The notes beneath the pieces are model-generated. The model made no database searches. It was not told the origin of the DNA and saw only the letters and a program-made list of their open reading frames with translations. A stretch of 64,000 bases of DNA, from positions 74,501 through 138,500 of the forward strand of contig NZ_CP150254.1 of the NCBI RefSeq assembly GCF_037975445.1, in the 5' to 3' direction. This stretch comes from Peribacillus sp. FSL P2-0133 (GTDB lineage: Bacteria; Bacillota; Bacilli; Bacillales; DSM-1321). The first letter of the stretch is position 1; each line of letters starts with the position of its first letter. The position numbers were made by a program, and so were the translations under genes. Positions 10,418-28,043 of this stretch are shown one piece after another.

Positions 10418-11344
10418 ATGGCACGTATAGCTAATTCTGTAATCGATTTAATTGGACAAACACCTATTGTGAAGTTAAACAAGCTTCAAAATGAAAACAG
10501 TGCAGATATCTATCTGAAACTTGAGTATTTTAACCCAGGCAGTAGTGTAAAAGACCGTATCGCCCTTGCGATGATCGAAGCGGCAGAAAAAAATGGTACC
10601 CTTAAGCCAGGTGATACGATCATTGAACCTACAAGCGGGAATACTGGAATAGGACTTGCGATGGTAGCAGCGGCAAAGGGCTATAAATCAATTCTGGTTA
10701 TGCCGGAGACGATGAGCTTGGAACGCCGTAACTTGCTTCGTGCTTATGGCGCAGAATTAGTTCTTACTCCCGGACCTGAAGGAATGAAGGGTGCAATCGC
10801 AAAGGCGACTGAGCTGTCTAAAGAAAAAGGTTATTTCATTCCACAGCAATTCGAGAATGTAGCCAACCCTGAAGTTCATCGGAATACTACAGGACCTGAA
10901 ATCGTTGAAGCATTTGGTGATGAAGGTCTGGATGCATTCGTTGCCGGAATCGGTACTGGCGGAACCATAACAGGTGCTGGTGAAGTGCTGCGTGAAAAAT
11001 ACCCTGACATTAAGATTTACGCTGTTGAGCCTGCAGACTCTCCAGTATTATCGGGTGGGACTCCAGGACCTCATAAAATCCAAGGAATCGGTGCAGGCTT
11101 CGTCCCGAGTATTTTGAATACAGATCTCTATGACGAAATCATTCAAGTCAATACAGAGGAATCTTTTGATTATGCCCGCCGTGCAGCAAAAGAGGAAGGA
11201 ATCCTTGGTGGAATTTCTTCTGGTGGCGCAATTGCAGCTGCCATTAAAGTGGCTGACAAACTGGGAAAAGGTAAAAAGGTACTTGCTATCATACCAAGTA
11301 ATGGTGAACGCTACTTAAGTACGCCATTATATAACTTTGAGTAA
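10418..11344 (+). CDS. cysK: Cysteine synthase A (O-acetylserine sulfhydrylase)
   Basis: PLP enzyme of 308 residues that makes cysteine from O-acetylserine and sulfide; in B. subtilis it also signals cysteine status by binding CymR. The PLP lysine is K45 in SSVKDRI, the asparagine loop is TSGNTG (about 70-75) and the phosphate-binding loop is [10 protein letters not shown] (about 177-186). The ATG at 10418 was chosen because AAGGAG lies 8 nt upstream; an in-frame GTG at 10409 overlaps that SD and is rejected. Length equals the B. subtilis protein. It has its own promoter and terminator. Its substrate supplier cysE is in this window at 39.4 kb. Confidence 0.98.
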   Translation: MARIANSVIDLIGQTPIVKLNKLQNENSADIYLKLEYFNPGSSVKDRIALAMIEAAEKNGTLKPGDTIIEPTSGNTGIGLAMVAAAKGYKSILVMPETMSLERRNLLRAYGAELVLTPGPEGMKGAIAKATELSKEKGYFIPQQFENVANPEVHRNTTGPEIVEAFGDEGLDAFVAGIGTGGTITGAGEVLREKYPDIKIYAVEPADSPVLSGGTPGPHKIQGIGAGFVPSILNTDLYDEIIQVNTEESFDYARRAAKEEGILGGISSGGAIAAAIKVADKLGKGKKVLAIIPSNGERYLSTPLYNFE

Positions 11345-11362
11345 GACAAGACACTAAAAACT

Positions 11363-11399
11363 AGAAGCGAAGTTCCTTAGGGGCTTTGCTTTTCTTTTT
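11363..11399 (+). terminator. Intrinsic terminator after cysK
   Basis: A 10-bp stem (AGAAGCGAAG with CTTTGCTTTT, two G-U pairs), extended by a TTCC/GGGG inner stem, followed by a T-rich run. Confidence 0.8.
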
Positions 11400-11419
11400 G
11401 TAGTAAAGTCTGCAGAAGC

Positions 11420-11439
11420 GTTCCATATCTTCATGGAAC
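11420..11439 (+). other. Small hairpin in folP leader
   Basis: A perfect 7-bp inverted repeat GTTCCAT/ATGGAAC with a 6-nt loop, 68 bp upstream of folP and not followed by T residues. It lies where the pab genes begin in B. subtilis. No role assigned. Confidence 0.35.
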
Positions 11440-11507
11440 TTGCGCTATGCCTATGTAAATGGGTAAACTCGTATATATAGATTTCTTTAGGTGAAGGAGA
11501 ACGTTGG

Positions 11508-12344
11508 ATGTCATTAGCTGGAGCGTCAAAAATAAAATGCGGTTCATTTGATTTGGATTACAGCAATAAAACCTTAATTATGGGGATTTTGAATGTTACG
11601 CCAGACTCCTTTTCGGATGGCGGGAAATATAATCGGATAGATGCTGCTTTGAAGCATGCCGAACGGATGGTCAACGACGGAGCGGATATATTGGATGTAG
11701 GCGGAGAGTCCACCCGTCCTAACTATGAGAGGATATCGGATGAAGAGGAAATAGAGAGAGTCGCCCCGATTATTGAAGCTATATCCCGTAATATTGAGGT
11801 ACCAATATCGGTCGATACGTATAAATCAAGAGTAGCCGAGGCGGCGGTAAAAGCAGGAGCACATATATTAAATGACATTTGGGGAGGTAAGGCCGATTCC
11901 TTGATGTCAAAGGTTGCTGCGGAATATAAGGTGCCGATTATCTTGATGCATAACAGGGATAATATGAGTTATGGACATTTTGTTCGTGATGTACTTCAAG
12001 ATTTATTCGAAAGCATCATGTTGGTAAAGGATGCGGGAGTCAAGGATGAAAACATCATTCTCGATCCGGGAATTGGCTTTGCGAAAGATTTAAAGTTAAA
12101 TTTGGAAATGATGAGGAATCTTGATAAGCTTGTATCATTAGGATATCCTGTACTGCTAGCCACATCAAGAAAGTCCATGATTGGACATGTTCTGGACCTG
12201 CCGCCTAGTGAGCGGATGGAAGGAACAGCCGCCACGATCTGCCATGGCATTCAACAAGGCTGTCAAATGGTTCGTGTACATGATGTGAAGGAAATGGCAC
12301 GGACTGCAAAGATGATGGATGCTCTATTAGGAAAAGGTGAATGA
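11508..12344 (+). CDS. folP: Dihydropteroate synthase
   Basis: Condenses p-aminobenzoate with 6-hydroxymethyl-dihydropterin pyrophosphate; target of sulfonamides (called sul in B. subtilis). The protein has 278 residues with the pterin-binding signature LNVTPDSFSDGG near 28-39, DVGGESTRP near 64-72 and DPGIGFAK near 184-191, all intact. GGAGAACG precedes the ATG. This is the first gene of the folate cluster here: pabB-pabA-pabC, which precede it in B. subtilis, are missing and only ~160 bp separate it from cysK. One base separates its stop from the folB ATG. Confidence 0.97.
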   Translation: MSLAGASKIKCGSFDLDYSNKTLIMGILNVTPDSFSDGGKYNRIDAALKHAERMVNDGADILDVGGESTRPNYERISDEEEIERVAPIIEAISRNIEVPISVDTYKSRVAEAAVKAGAHILNDIWGGKADSLMSKVAAEYKVPIILMHNRDNMSYGHFVRDVLQDLFESIMLVKDAGVKDENIILDPGIGFAKDLKLNLEMMRNLDKLVSLGYPVLLATSRKSMIGHVLDLPPSERMEGTAATICHGIQQGCQMVRVHDVKEMARTAKMMDALLGKGE

Positions 12345-12345
12345 A

Positions 12346-12705
12346 ATGGATAAGATATATGTGAATAAAATGGAGTTTTACGGTTATCATGGAGTTTTTC
12401 CGGAAGAAACGAAGCTTGGTCAGCGGTTTAAAGTGGATTTAATCGTCCATACTGACTTAGCCAAGGCTGGGAAAAGTGACAACCTTGAAGACTCAATCAA
12501 CTATGGTGAGTTATATGAAGTGTGTAAAGGTGTTGTTGAGGGAAAACCTTTTAAGTTAGTGGAAGCTGTTGCTGAAAAAATTGCCTCTGAACTACTTAAT
12601 GAATATTCTTCCATTGAGACATGCACCGTGAAGGTTTATAAACCAGATCCTCCAATAGCAGGTCACTATGATTCGGTTGCTATAGAGATTGTAAGGGGAC
12701 GCTGA
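12346..12705 (+). CDS. folB: Dihydroneopterin aldolase
   Basis: Cleaves 7,8-dihydroneopterin to 6-hydroxymethyl-dihydropterin and glycolaldehyde, supplying FolK. The protein has 119 residues, the usual length. Family motifs are EFYGYHGVFPEE (about 10-21), the active-site glutamate and lysine region YGELY...KPFKLVEAVAE, and KPDPPIAGHY near the C-terminus. The ATG at 12346 gives the conserved MDK start and has AGGTGA 6 nt upstream; the GTG at 12337 lies inside folP and is less likely. It forms a tight operon with folP and folK (2-bp gap). Confidence 0.96.
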   Translation: MDKIYVNKMEFYGYHGVFPEETKLGQRFKVDLIVHTDLAKAGKSDNLEDSINYGELYEVCKGVVEGKPFKLVEAVAEKIASELLNEYSSIETCTVKVYKPDPPIAGHYDSVAIEIVRGR

Positions 12706-12707
12706 TT

Positions 12708-13235
12708 GTGGTAAATATCGCTTACCTTTCAATAGGGTCGAACTTAGGGGATCGCCTTGAAACATTCCAAAGGGCTTTCCAATTATTGTCTGAAAATCCG
12801 CATATCAAGTTGGTTGCATGCTCTTCTTTATATGAAACAGACCCGATAGGATATGAAGATCAGGACTGTTTTTTAAATGCTGTCCTTAAAGTGAATACCG
12901 ATTTGGAACCCGAAAAATTACTTCACGCTTGTATGGAAATTGAACAAGAATTAGGGAGAAAAAGGGAAATTAGGTGGGGTCCCCGTACTTTAGACCTTGA
13001 CATTTTGTTATATAATCATGAAAATATTGAGACGGAGATTCTTTCAGTACCGCACCCTCGTATGCACGAGAGGGCTTTTGTTATCGTGCCTTTAATGGAA
13101 GTGGACCCTGATATATCACTTCCGCTAATGCATGCACCTTTGAGCGACCTGCTTGAACAGATTTCGGATAAAGAAGGAGTTCGATTATGGAAGGTGAAAA
13201 ATGGGGAAGGCGTATTCGCGCTTTTCGAAAGTTAA
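12708..13235 (+). CDS. folK: 2-amino-4-hydroxy-6-hydroxymethyldihydropteridine pyrophosphokinase
   Basis: Transfers pyrophosphate from ATP to 6-hydroxymethyl-dihydropterin, making the FolP substrate. The protein has 175 residues starting at GTG with AGGGGA upstream. Motifs are AYLSIGSNLGDR (about 4-15), SSLYETDPIGYEDQ, the metal aspartates in GPRTLDLDILLY (about 92-103), and PHPRMHERAFVIVPL. The last 49 bases overlap yazB in another frame, so the two are likely translated in a coupled way. Confidence 0.96.
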   Translation: MVNIAYLSIGSNLGDRLETFQRAFQLLSENPHIKLVACSSLYETDPIGYEDQDCFLNAVLKVNTDLEPEKLLHACMEIEQELGRKREIRWGPRTLDLDILLYNHENIETEILSVPHPRMHERAFVIVPLMEVDPDISLPLMHAPLSDLLEQISDKEGVRLWKVKNGEGVFALFES

Positions 13236-13399
13236 AGGGTTATACCCAGGAAGGGTTTGCGAGAGAAATAGGCGTTTCCGTTTCCTTGTTAGGAGAAGTC
13301 GAACGAGGGAACCGCATCCCTTCAGAAGCATTTTTACTGGAAGTGGCGGAAGTTCTTCATGTTTCCATTGAGGAGCTTCAGCCACCTGAGGATAAATGA
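13187..13399 (+). CDS. yazB: Small XRE-family helix-turn-helix protein YazB
   Basis: Protein of 70 residues consisting almost wholly of one Cro/C1-type HTH (about 10-64): IRAFRKLKGYTQEGFAREIG is helices 1-2, and VSLLGEVERGNRIPS is the recognition helix and turn. It has no partner domain. The start ATG lies inside folK with AAGGAG 7 nt upstream. It is conserved in this position in Bacillus folate operons, but its target and role are unknown. Nothing here proves that it regulates folate genes. Confidence 0.88.
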   Translation: MEGEKWGRRIRAFRKLKGYTQEGFAREIGVSVSLLGEVERGNRIPSEAFLLEVAEVLHVSIEELQPPEDK

Positions 13400-13422
13400 A
13401 AGAATGTTATAGGAGGCACACC

Positions 13423-14421
13423 GTGTTAAAAATAGGCAATATAGAAATGAAGAATCCGGTAGTGCTAGCACCGATGGCGGGAGTCTGTAACTCGGCATTC
13501 CGCTTGACCGTCAAGGAATTTGGTGCTGGCCTTGTTTGTGCGGAGATGGTCAGTGACAAGGGAATCGTTTTACAAAATGCTAGAACGATGAATATGCTTT
13601 ATATAGATGAAAGAGAAAAGCCGTTAAGTTTGCAAATTTTTGGCGGAGAAAAGAAATCTTTGGTCGAAGCAGCACAATTTGTAGATAAAAATACAAATGC
13701 TGACATCATTGATATCAACATGGGCTGCCCTGTTCCTAAAATCACTAAATGTGATGCGGGTGCAAAGTGGCTTCTCGATCCAAACAAAATTTATGAGATG
13801 GTTTCAGCGGTGGTTGATGCTGTTGAAAAGCCGGTAACGGTGAAAATGCGCATAGGCTGGGATGATGAGCACGTTTTTGCGATTCAAAATGCCCAGGCTG
13901 TTGAACGCGCAGGTGGTAAAGCTGTTTCCATGCATGGCAGAACACGAGTTCAAATGTATGAAGGAAAAGCTAACTGGGACATCATCCGTGAAGTGAAGAA
14001 ATCAATTAATATTCCCCTTATCGGTAACGGTGATGTGGAAACTCCACAGGATGCGGAAAGAATGCTGAAGGAAACGGGTGTTGATGGAGTCATGATCGGC
14101 CGTGCAGCTCTAGGTAACCCGTGGATGATATACCGTACTGTAAAATATCTAGAAACCGGTCAACTGATGGATGAACCGTCCGTTCGTGAAAAGATGGACG
14201 TTTGCGTGCTTCATATGGATCGTCTAATTGCGTTGAAAAATGAAAATGTTGCTGTTCGTGAAATGCGTAAGCATGCTTCTTGGTATTTAAAAGGTGTTAA
14301 AGGGAATGCTAAGGCTCGTAAAGGGATTAATGATTGTGAAACAAGGGAAGATGTTGTTAGCCTTCTATATGGACTTGTTGATGATATAGAAGCGAAGCAA
14401 CAAAATATCCAAATGGTCTGA
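13423..14421 (+). CDS. dusB: tRNA-dihydrouridine synthase
   Basis: FMN enzyme of 332 residues that reduces uridine to dihydrouridine in tRNA D-loops. It has a TIM-barrel with PVVLAPMAGVCNSAFR near the N-terminus, the catalytic cysteine in DINMGCPVPK (about 93-102), GRTRVQ (about 172-177) and the FMN-phosphate loop DGVMIGRAALGNPW (about 227-240). The GTG at 13423 was chosen: AGGAGG is 6 nt upstream and it gives the family N-terminus VLKIGNIE. The ATG at 13396 overlaps the yazB stop and has no good SD. A terminator follows. Confidence 0.95.
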   Translation: MLKIGNIEMKNPVVLAPMAGVCNSAFRLTVKEFGAGLVCAEMVSDKGIVLQNARTMNMLYIDEREKPLSLQIFGGEKKSLVEAAQFVDKNTNADIIDINMGCPVPKITKCDAGAKWLLDPNKIYEMVSAVVDAVEKPVTVKMRIGWDDEHVFAIQNAQAVERAGGKAVSMHGRTRVQMYEGKANWDIIREVKKSINIPLIGNGDVETPQDAERMLKETGVDGVMIGRAALGNPWMIYRTVKYLETGQLMDEPSVREKMDVCVLHMDRLIALKNENVAVREMRKHASWYLKGVKGNAKARKGINDCETREDVVSLLYGLVDDIEAKQQNIQMV

Positions 14422-14464
14422 TGTTTGACATTACCTTCCTATTTTCCTATAATACGCTTATCTT

Positions 14465-14493
14465 AAACTGCCAGTAATCCTGGCAGTTTTTAT
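14465..14493 (+). terminator. Intrinsic terminator after dusB
   Basis: A 10-bp perfect stem AAACTGCCAG/CTGGCAGTTT with a 5-nt loop followed by T residues. It ends the folate operon before lysS. Confidence 0.88.
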
Positions 14494-14532
14494 ATGTACA
14501 TAAAACAATGTTTTAAGATAAAAAGCTGTTGA

Positions 14533-16110
<1,578 letters not shown>

Positions 16111-16138
16111 TATAAGCAAAATGAATATTGATTGCAGG

Positions 16139-16210
16139 CCGAATTCGGATGGCTGGGATCATTGGGCGTAGCTCATGATCCTGGTATGTCCCATTCGGTT
16201 TTTTGTTTTT
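16139..16210 (+). terminator. Long intrinsic terminator after lysS
   Basis: An imperfect ~27-bp-tall hairpin: the outer arm CCGAAT/ATTCGG and the inner arm CTGGGATCAT/ATGATCCTGG are separated by mismatches and followed by TTTTTTGTTTTTT. It isolates lysS from the rRNA operon. Confidence 0.78.
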
Positions 16211-16297
16211 TTATTATAATTTCATGTCTTTTAATAGAGTGGATTCTAGGGCTTGAAAGAAAAACAACATTATCTCAAAAAAACTTTAAAAAAGGTA

Positions 16298-16326
16298 TTG
16301 CGCACTTAACGTAATGGTGTTATATT
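16298..16326 (+). promoter_or_regulatory. Putative rRNA operon promoter P1
   Basis: TTGCGC and TATATT with a 17-bp spacer, 93 bp upstream of a second, better promoter. Tandem P1/P2 promoters are usual for B. subtilis rrn operons. Confidence 0.45.
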
Positions 16327-16390
16327 TATATCTGTCGTTACGAACGAGTTGCAAACAGATTACAAACTTTTAAAAAGTTTTAAAAAGTTG

Positions 16391-16419
16391 TTGACTTGCA
16401 GTAATGAAAATGTTATTAT
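16391..16419 (+). promoter_or_regulatory. rRNA operon promoter P2 (first operon)
   Basis: TTGACT and TATTAT with a 17-bp spacer, preceded by A/T-rich tracts that could act as an UP element. It lies just upstream of boxA and ~110 bp before the 16S start. Confidence 0.75.
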
Positions 16420-16441
16420 AAATAAGCTGTTCCGAAAGATA

Positions 16442-16457
16442 TTGCTCTTTGAAAACT
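16442..16457 (+). promoter_or_regulatory. rrn leader boxA antitermination site
   Basis: TTGCTCTTTGAAAACT matches the boxA element of Bacillus rRNA leaders, bound by the NusB/NusE antitermination factors. Confidence 0.7.
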
Positions 16458-16531
16458 GAACAAAACAAAGCGCCAACGTTAAATTTTAAGTGAGCACACA
16501 CTATCAAAAAAGCAAATGAGCAAGTCAAACA

Positions 16532-18090
<1,559 letters not shown>

Positions 18091-18259
18091 ATAATTACGA
18101 GAGCGCTTTTGTTTTGTTCAGTTTTGAATGAGTAATTCATTCAAATAGGAAAGAGAAGCATCACGATGTGATGGATTCTTTCTGCTTTGTTCCTTGAAAA
18201 CTAGATAATAGATAGAAGGCAATTAATTTTTTTCAAAGCATCTGTAAGACTTTTTTAAC

Positions 18260-21191
<2,932 letters not shown>

Positions 21192-21256
21192 ACGCTTTTT
21201 AAAAAATGAAATACCTTCTTATTATCTAGTTTTGAAGGAACAACGTTCCTTTTATG

Positions 21257-21372
<116 letters not shown>

Positions 21373-21382
21373 AGTTATATAT

Positions 21383-21458
21383 GGAGGATTAGCTCAGCTG
21401 GGAGAGCATCTGCCTTACAAGCAGAGGGTCGGCGGTTCGATCCCGTCATCCTCCACCA
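21383..21458 (+). tRNA. tRNA-Val (UAC)
   Basis: 76 nt cloverleaf with GGAGGAT acceptor, anticodon loop CTTACAA (anticodon TAC) and encoded CCA. First of nine tRNAs in the trnJ order. Confidence 0.96.
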
Positions 21459-21469
21459 TTTTTACACTT

Positions 21470-21545
<76 letters not shown>

Positions 21546-21587
21546 TTTTCATACAAGCTTGATATAGCATATATAAATAGTATATAT

Positions 21588-21663
21588 GAGCCATTAGCTC
21601 AGTTGGTAGAGCATCTGACTTTTAATCAGAGGGTCGAAGGTTCGAATCCTTCATGGCTCACCA
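21588..21663 (+). tRNA. tRNA-Lys (UUU)
   Basis: 76 nt; anticodon loop CTTTTAA gives TTT; acceptor GAGCCAT/ATGGCTC; CCA encoded. The cognate synthetase gene lysS lies just upstream of the rRNA operon. Confidence 0.96.
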
Positions 21664-21672
21664 TTTTATTAT

Positions 21673-21754
21673 GCGGGTGTGGCGGAATTGGCAGACGCAC
21701 CAGACTTAGGATCTGGCGCCGCAAGGCGTGGGGGTTCAAGTCCCTTCACCCGCA
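21673..21754 (+). tRNA. tRNA-Leu (UAG), no encoded CCA
   Basis: 82 nt to the discriminator base; long variable arm (GGCGCCGCAAGGCGT region); anticodon loop CTTAGGA gives TAG. The acceptor ends CACCCGCA followed by TGTTC, so the 3' CCA must be added by CCA-adding enzyme. The next tRNA begins 5 nt later. Confidence 0.93.
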
Positions 21755-21759
21755 TGTTC

Positions 21760-21834
21760 GCGGAAGTAGTTCAGTGGTAGAATACAACCTTGCCAAGGTT
21801 GGGGTCGCGGGTTCGAATCCCGTCTTCCGCTCCA
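21760..21834 (+). tRNA. tRNA-Gly (GCC)
   Basis: 75 nt; anticodon stem-loop CAACC-TTGCCAA-GGTTG gives GCC; CCA encoded. Confidence 0.96.
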
Positions 21835-21846
21835 CTATTTATTTAT

Positions 21847-21935
21847 GCCGGGGTGGCGGAACTGGCAGACGCACAGGACTTAAAATCCTGCGGTAGGTGA
21901 CTACCGTACCGGTTCGATTCCGGTCCTCGGCACCA
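21847..21935 (+). tRNA. tRNA-Leu (UAA)
   Basis: 89 nt with a long variable arm; anticodon loop CTTAAAA gives TAA; CCA encoded. Confidence 0.96.
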
Positions 21936-21951
21936 TCTTTCATCTTAATAT

Positions 21952-22028
21952 GCGCCCGTAGCTCAATTGGATAGAGCATCTGACTACGAATCAGAAGGTT
22001 GTAGGTTCGACTCCCGCCGGGCGCACCA
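21952..22028 (+). tRNA. tRNA-Arg (ACG)
   Basis: 77 nt; anticodon loop CTACGAA gives ACG (A34 normally edited to inosine by TadA); acceptor GCGCCCG/CGGGCGC; CCA encoded. The T stem GTAGG/CCCGC has an A-C mismatch at the middle pair and a T-G wobble beside it, which is unusual. Confidence 0.94.
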
Positions 22029-22036
22029 TATTTTTT

Positions 22037-22113
22037 CGGGAAGTAGCTCAGCTTGGTAGAGCACTTGGTTTGGGACCAAGGGGTCGCAGGTTCGAATCCT
22101 GTCTTCCCGACCA
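22037..22113 (+). tRNA. tRNA-Pro (UGG)
   Basis: 77 nt; anticodon stem-loop CTTGG-TTTGGGA-CCAAG gives TGG; CCA encoded. Confidence 0.96.
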
Positions 22114-22123
22114 TGATTTTTTT

Positions 22124-22199
22124 GGGGCCTTAGCTCAGCTGGGAGAGCGCCTGCCTTGCACGCAGGAGGTCAGCGGTTCGATCCCGCTAGGCTCCACCA
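22124..22199 (+). tRNA. tRNA-Ala (UGC)
   Basis: 76 nt; anticodon stem-loop CCTGC-CTTGCAC-GCAGG gives TGC; CCA encoded. The -35 of the next rRNA promoter starts 8 nt after the CCA. Confidence 0.96.
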
Positions 22200-22206
22200 A
22201 AAAAAC

Positions 22207-22235
22207 TTGACAAGCCCATTTGGCTTTGATATGAT
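22207..22235 (+). promoter_or_regulatory. Strong promoter of second rRNA operon
   Basis: Consensus TTGACA, a 17-bp spacer and TATGAT, directly after tRNA-Ala with no terminator before it. The second operon thus receives read-through plus its own initiation. Only one promoter is evident, against two before the first operon. Confidence 0.82.
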
Positions 22236-22265
22236 AAGAAAGTTGATTCTTTAAGAAGAGTCAAA

Positions 22266-22281
22266 TTGCTCTTTGAAAACT
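22266..22281 (+). promoter_or_regulatory. rrn leader boxA antitermination site (copy 2)
   Basis: Same TTGCTCTTTGAAAACT element as in the first operon. Confidence 0.7.
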
Positions 22282-22355
22282 GAACAAAACAAAGCGCCAA
22301 CGTTAAATTTTAAGTGAGCACACACTATCAAAAAAGCAAATGAGCAAGTCAAACA

Positions 22356-23914
<1,559 letters not shown>

Positions 23915-24083
23915 ATAATTACGAGAGCGCTTTTGTTTTGTTCAGTTTTGAATGAGTAATTCATTCAAATAGGAAAGAGAAGCATCACGATGTGATGGAT
24001 TCTTTCTGCTTTGTTCCTTGAAAACTAGATAATAGATAGAAGGCAATTAATTTTTTTCAAAGCATCTGTAAGACTTTTTTAAC

Positions 24084-27015
<2,932 letters not shown>

Positions 27016-27080
27016 ACGCTTTTTAAAAAATGAAATACCTTCTTATTATCTAGTTTTGAAGGAACAACGTTCCTTTTATG

Positions 27081-27196
<116 letters not shown>

Positions 27197-27201
27197 CATT
27201 T

Positions 27202-27232
27202 AAAAAGATCAGCCATCCGGCTGGTCTTTTTT
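27202..27232 (+). terminator. Intrinsic terminator of second rRNA operon
   Basis: A 12-bp stem AAAAGATCAGCC/GGCTGGTCTTTT with a 4-nt loop and T run. Between it and the SigB-like elements (27233-27370) I see nothing recognisable. Confidence 0.9.
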
Positions 27233-27370
27233 GTTATTCGTAATTTAAAAAAGGTTTTTTATTTTCAGGGACAGCATAGGGCTGGCCTTATTTGAATTGG
27301 TTACAATATCATGAGGAGGAATTGGGCCGAATTTAAGTGGTGAAACATTAAGAGAGAAGAAAAATATCAG

Positions 27371-27396
27371 GTTTTGCATTTATCTTTTTAGGGTAT
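27371..27396 (+). promoter_or_regulatory. SigB-type promoter candidate (ctsR operon, distal)
   Basis: GTTTTG and GGGTAT with a 14-bp spacer, close to the sigma-B consensus GTTTAA-N12-15-GGGTAT. The ctsR operon of B. subtilis is known to have a SigB promoter besides the SigA one. Confidence 0.5.
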
Positions 27397-27408
27397 TTAT
27401 GTAAGATA

Positions 27409-27435
27409 TTTCAACTTTAATGTTCAATGGGGTAT
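27409..27435 (+). promoter_or_regulatory. SigB-type promoter candidate (ctsR operon, proximal)
   Basis: TTTCAA and GGGTAT with a 15-bp spacer. The -10 is exact and the -35 four of six. It is an alternative or additional SigB site 39 bp downstream of the first. Confidence 0.35.
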
Positions 27436-27492
27436 GTAACTACATATAATTTGGGGAAAATGGATAATACAGAAAGAGAAAGTGCGTTTAAG

Positions 27493-27520
27493 TTGCAAAA
27501 TGCATTATTCCTTGTATAAT
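27493..27520 (+). promoter_or_regulatory. Sigma-A promoter of ctsR operon
   Basis: TTGCAA and a perfect TATAAT with a 16-bp spacer; the CtsR operator begins 3 bp after the -10. Confidence 0.75.
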
Positions 27521-27523
27521 AAT

Positions 27524-27540
27524 AGTCAAATATAGTCAAA
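27524..27540 (+). promoter_or_regulatory. CtsR operator
   Basis: Direct heptad repeat AGTCAAA-TAT-AGTCAAA, matching the CtsR box (A/G)GTCAAA-NAN-(A/G)GTCAAA. It covers the expected transcription start, so CtsR would block initiation; autoregulation is expected. Confidence 0.92.
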
Positions 27541-27560
27541 GTCAGAATGGAGGAGGCTGA

Positions 27561-28022
27561 GTGAGAAACATATCTGATATTATCGAAACTTATTTAAAGC
27601 AAGTACTTGAAATAAGTCAAAAAGATATCTTAGAGATTAAAAGAAGTGAAATAGCAGATAAATTTCAGTGTGTTCCTTCTCAAATCAATTACGTAATCAA
27701 TACCAGGTTTACCATCGAGCGAGGTTATGTTGTAGAGAGTAAGCGTGGAGGCGGCGGTTACATACGCATCATGAAAGTCGAATCGCAGGATTCCGTGCAA
27801 CTTATCAACCAATTATTATCGCTTATTGGTTCAAGGGTAACCCAATCGATGGCTGAAGGAGTAATTTCAAGGCTGATGAATGAAGACGTCATTAATGAAC
27901 GAGAAGCAAAGATTATGATGAGCGTCATAGATAGATCGGTGATTTATATCGACCTACCTGACCGCGATGAGCTTAGGGCAAGAATTTTAACTGCGATGCT
28001 TACGACTTTAAAATATAAATGA
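27561..28022 (+). CDS. ctsR: Transcriptional repressor CtsR
   Basis: Repressor of class III heat-shock genes (clpC operon, clpP, clpE). The protein has 153 residues. The N-terminal winged HTH contains IKRSEIADKFQCVPSQINYVI (start about 30), and the glycine-rich wing RGGGGYIRI (about 62-70) is the intrinsic heat sensor. The C-terminal dimerisation domain is where McsB arginine phosphorylation inactivates the protein in Gram-positives. It starts at GTG with GGAGGAGG upstream. It heads the four-gene operon and its operator lies at its own promoter. Confidence 0.97.
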   Translation: MRNISDIIETYLKQVLEISQKDILEIKRSEIADKFQCVPSQINYVINTRFTIERGYVVESKRGGGGYIRIMKVESQDSVQLINQLLSLIGSRVTQSMAEGVISRLMNEDVINEREAKIMMSVIDRSVIYIDLPDRDELRARILTAMLTTLKYK

Positions 28023-28043
28023 AACTGGCAGAGGTGATGAGCG

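Noticed and set aside
16132..16314. 60-codon frame after lysS as a small gene
   Set aside because: It covers the lysS terminator hairpin and T run and has no SD or start of quality.
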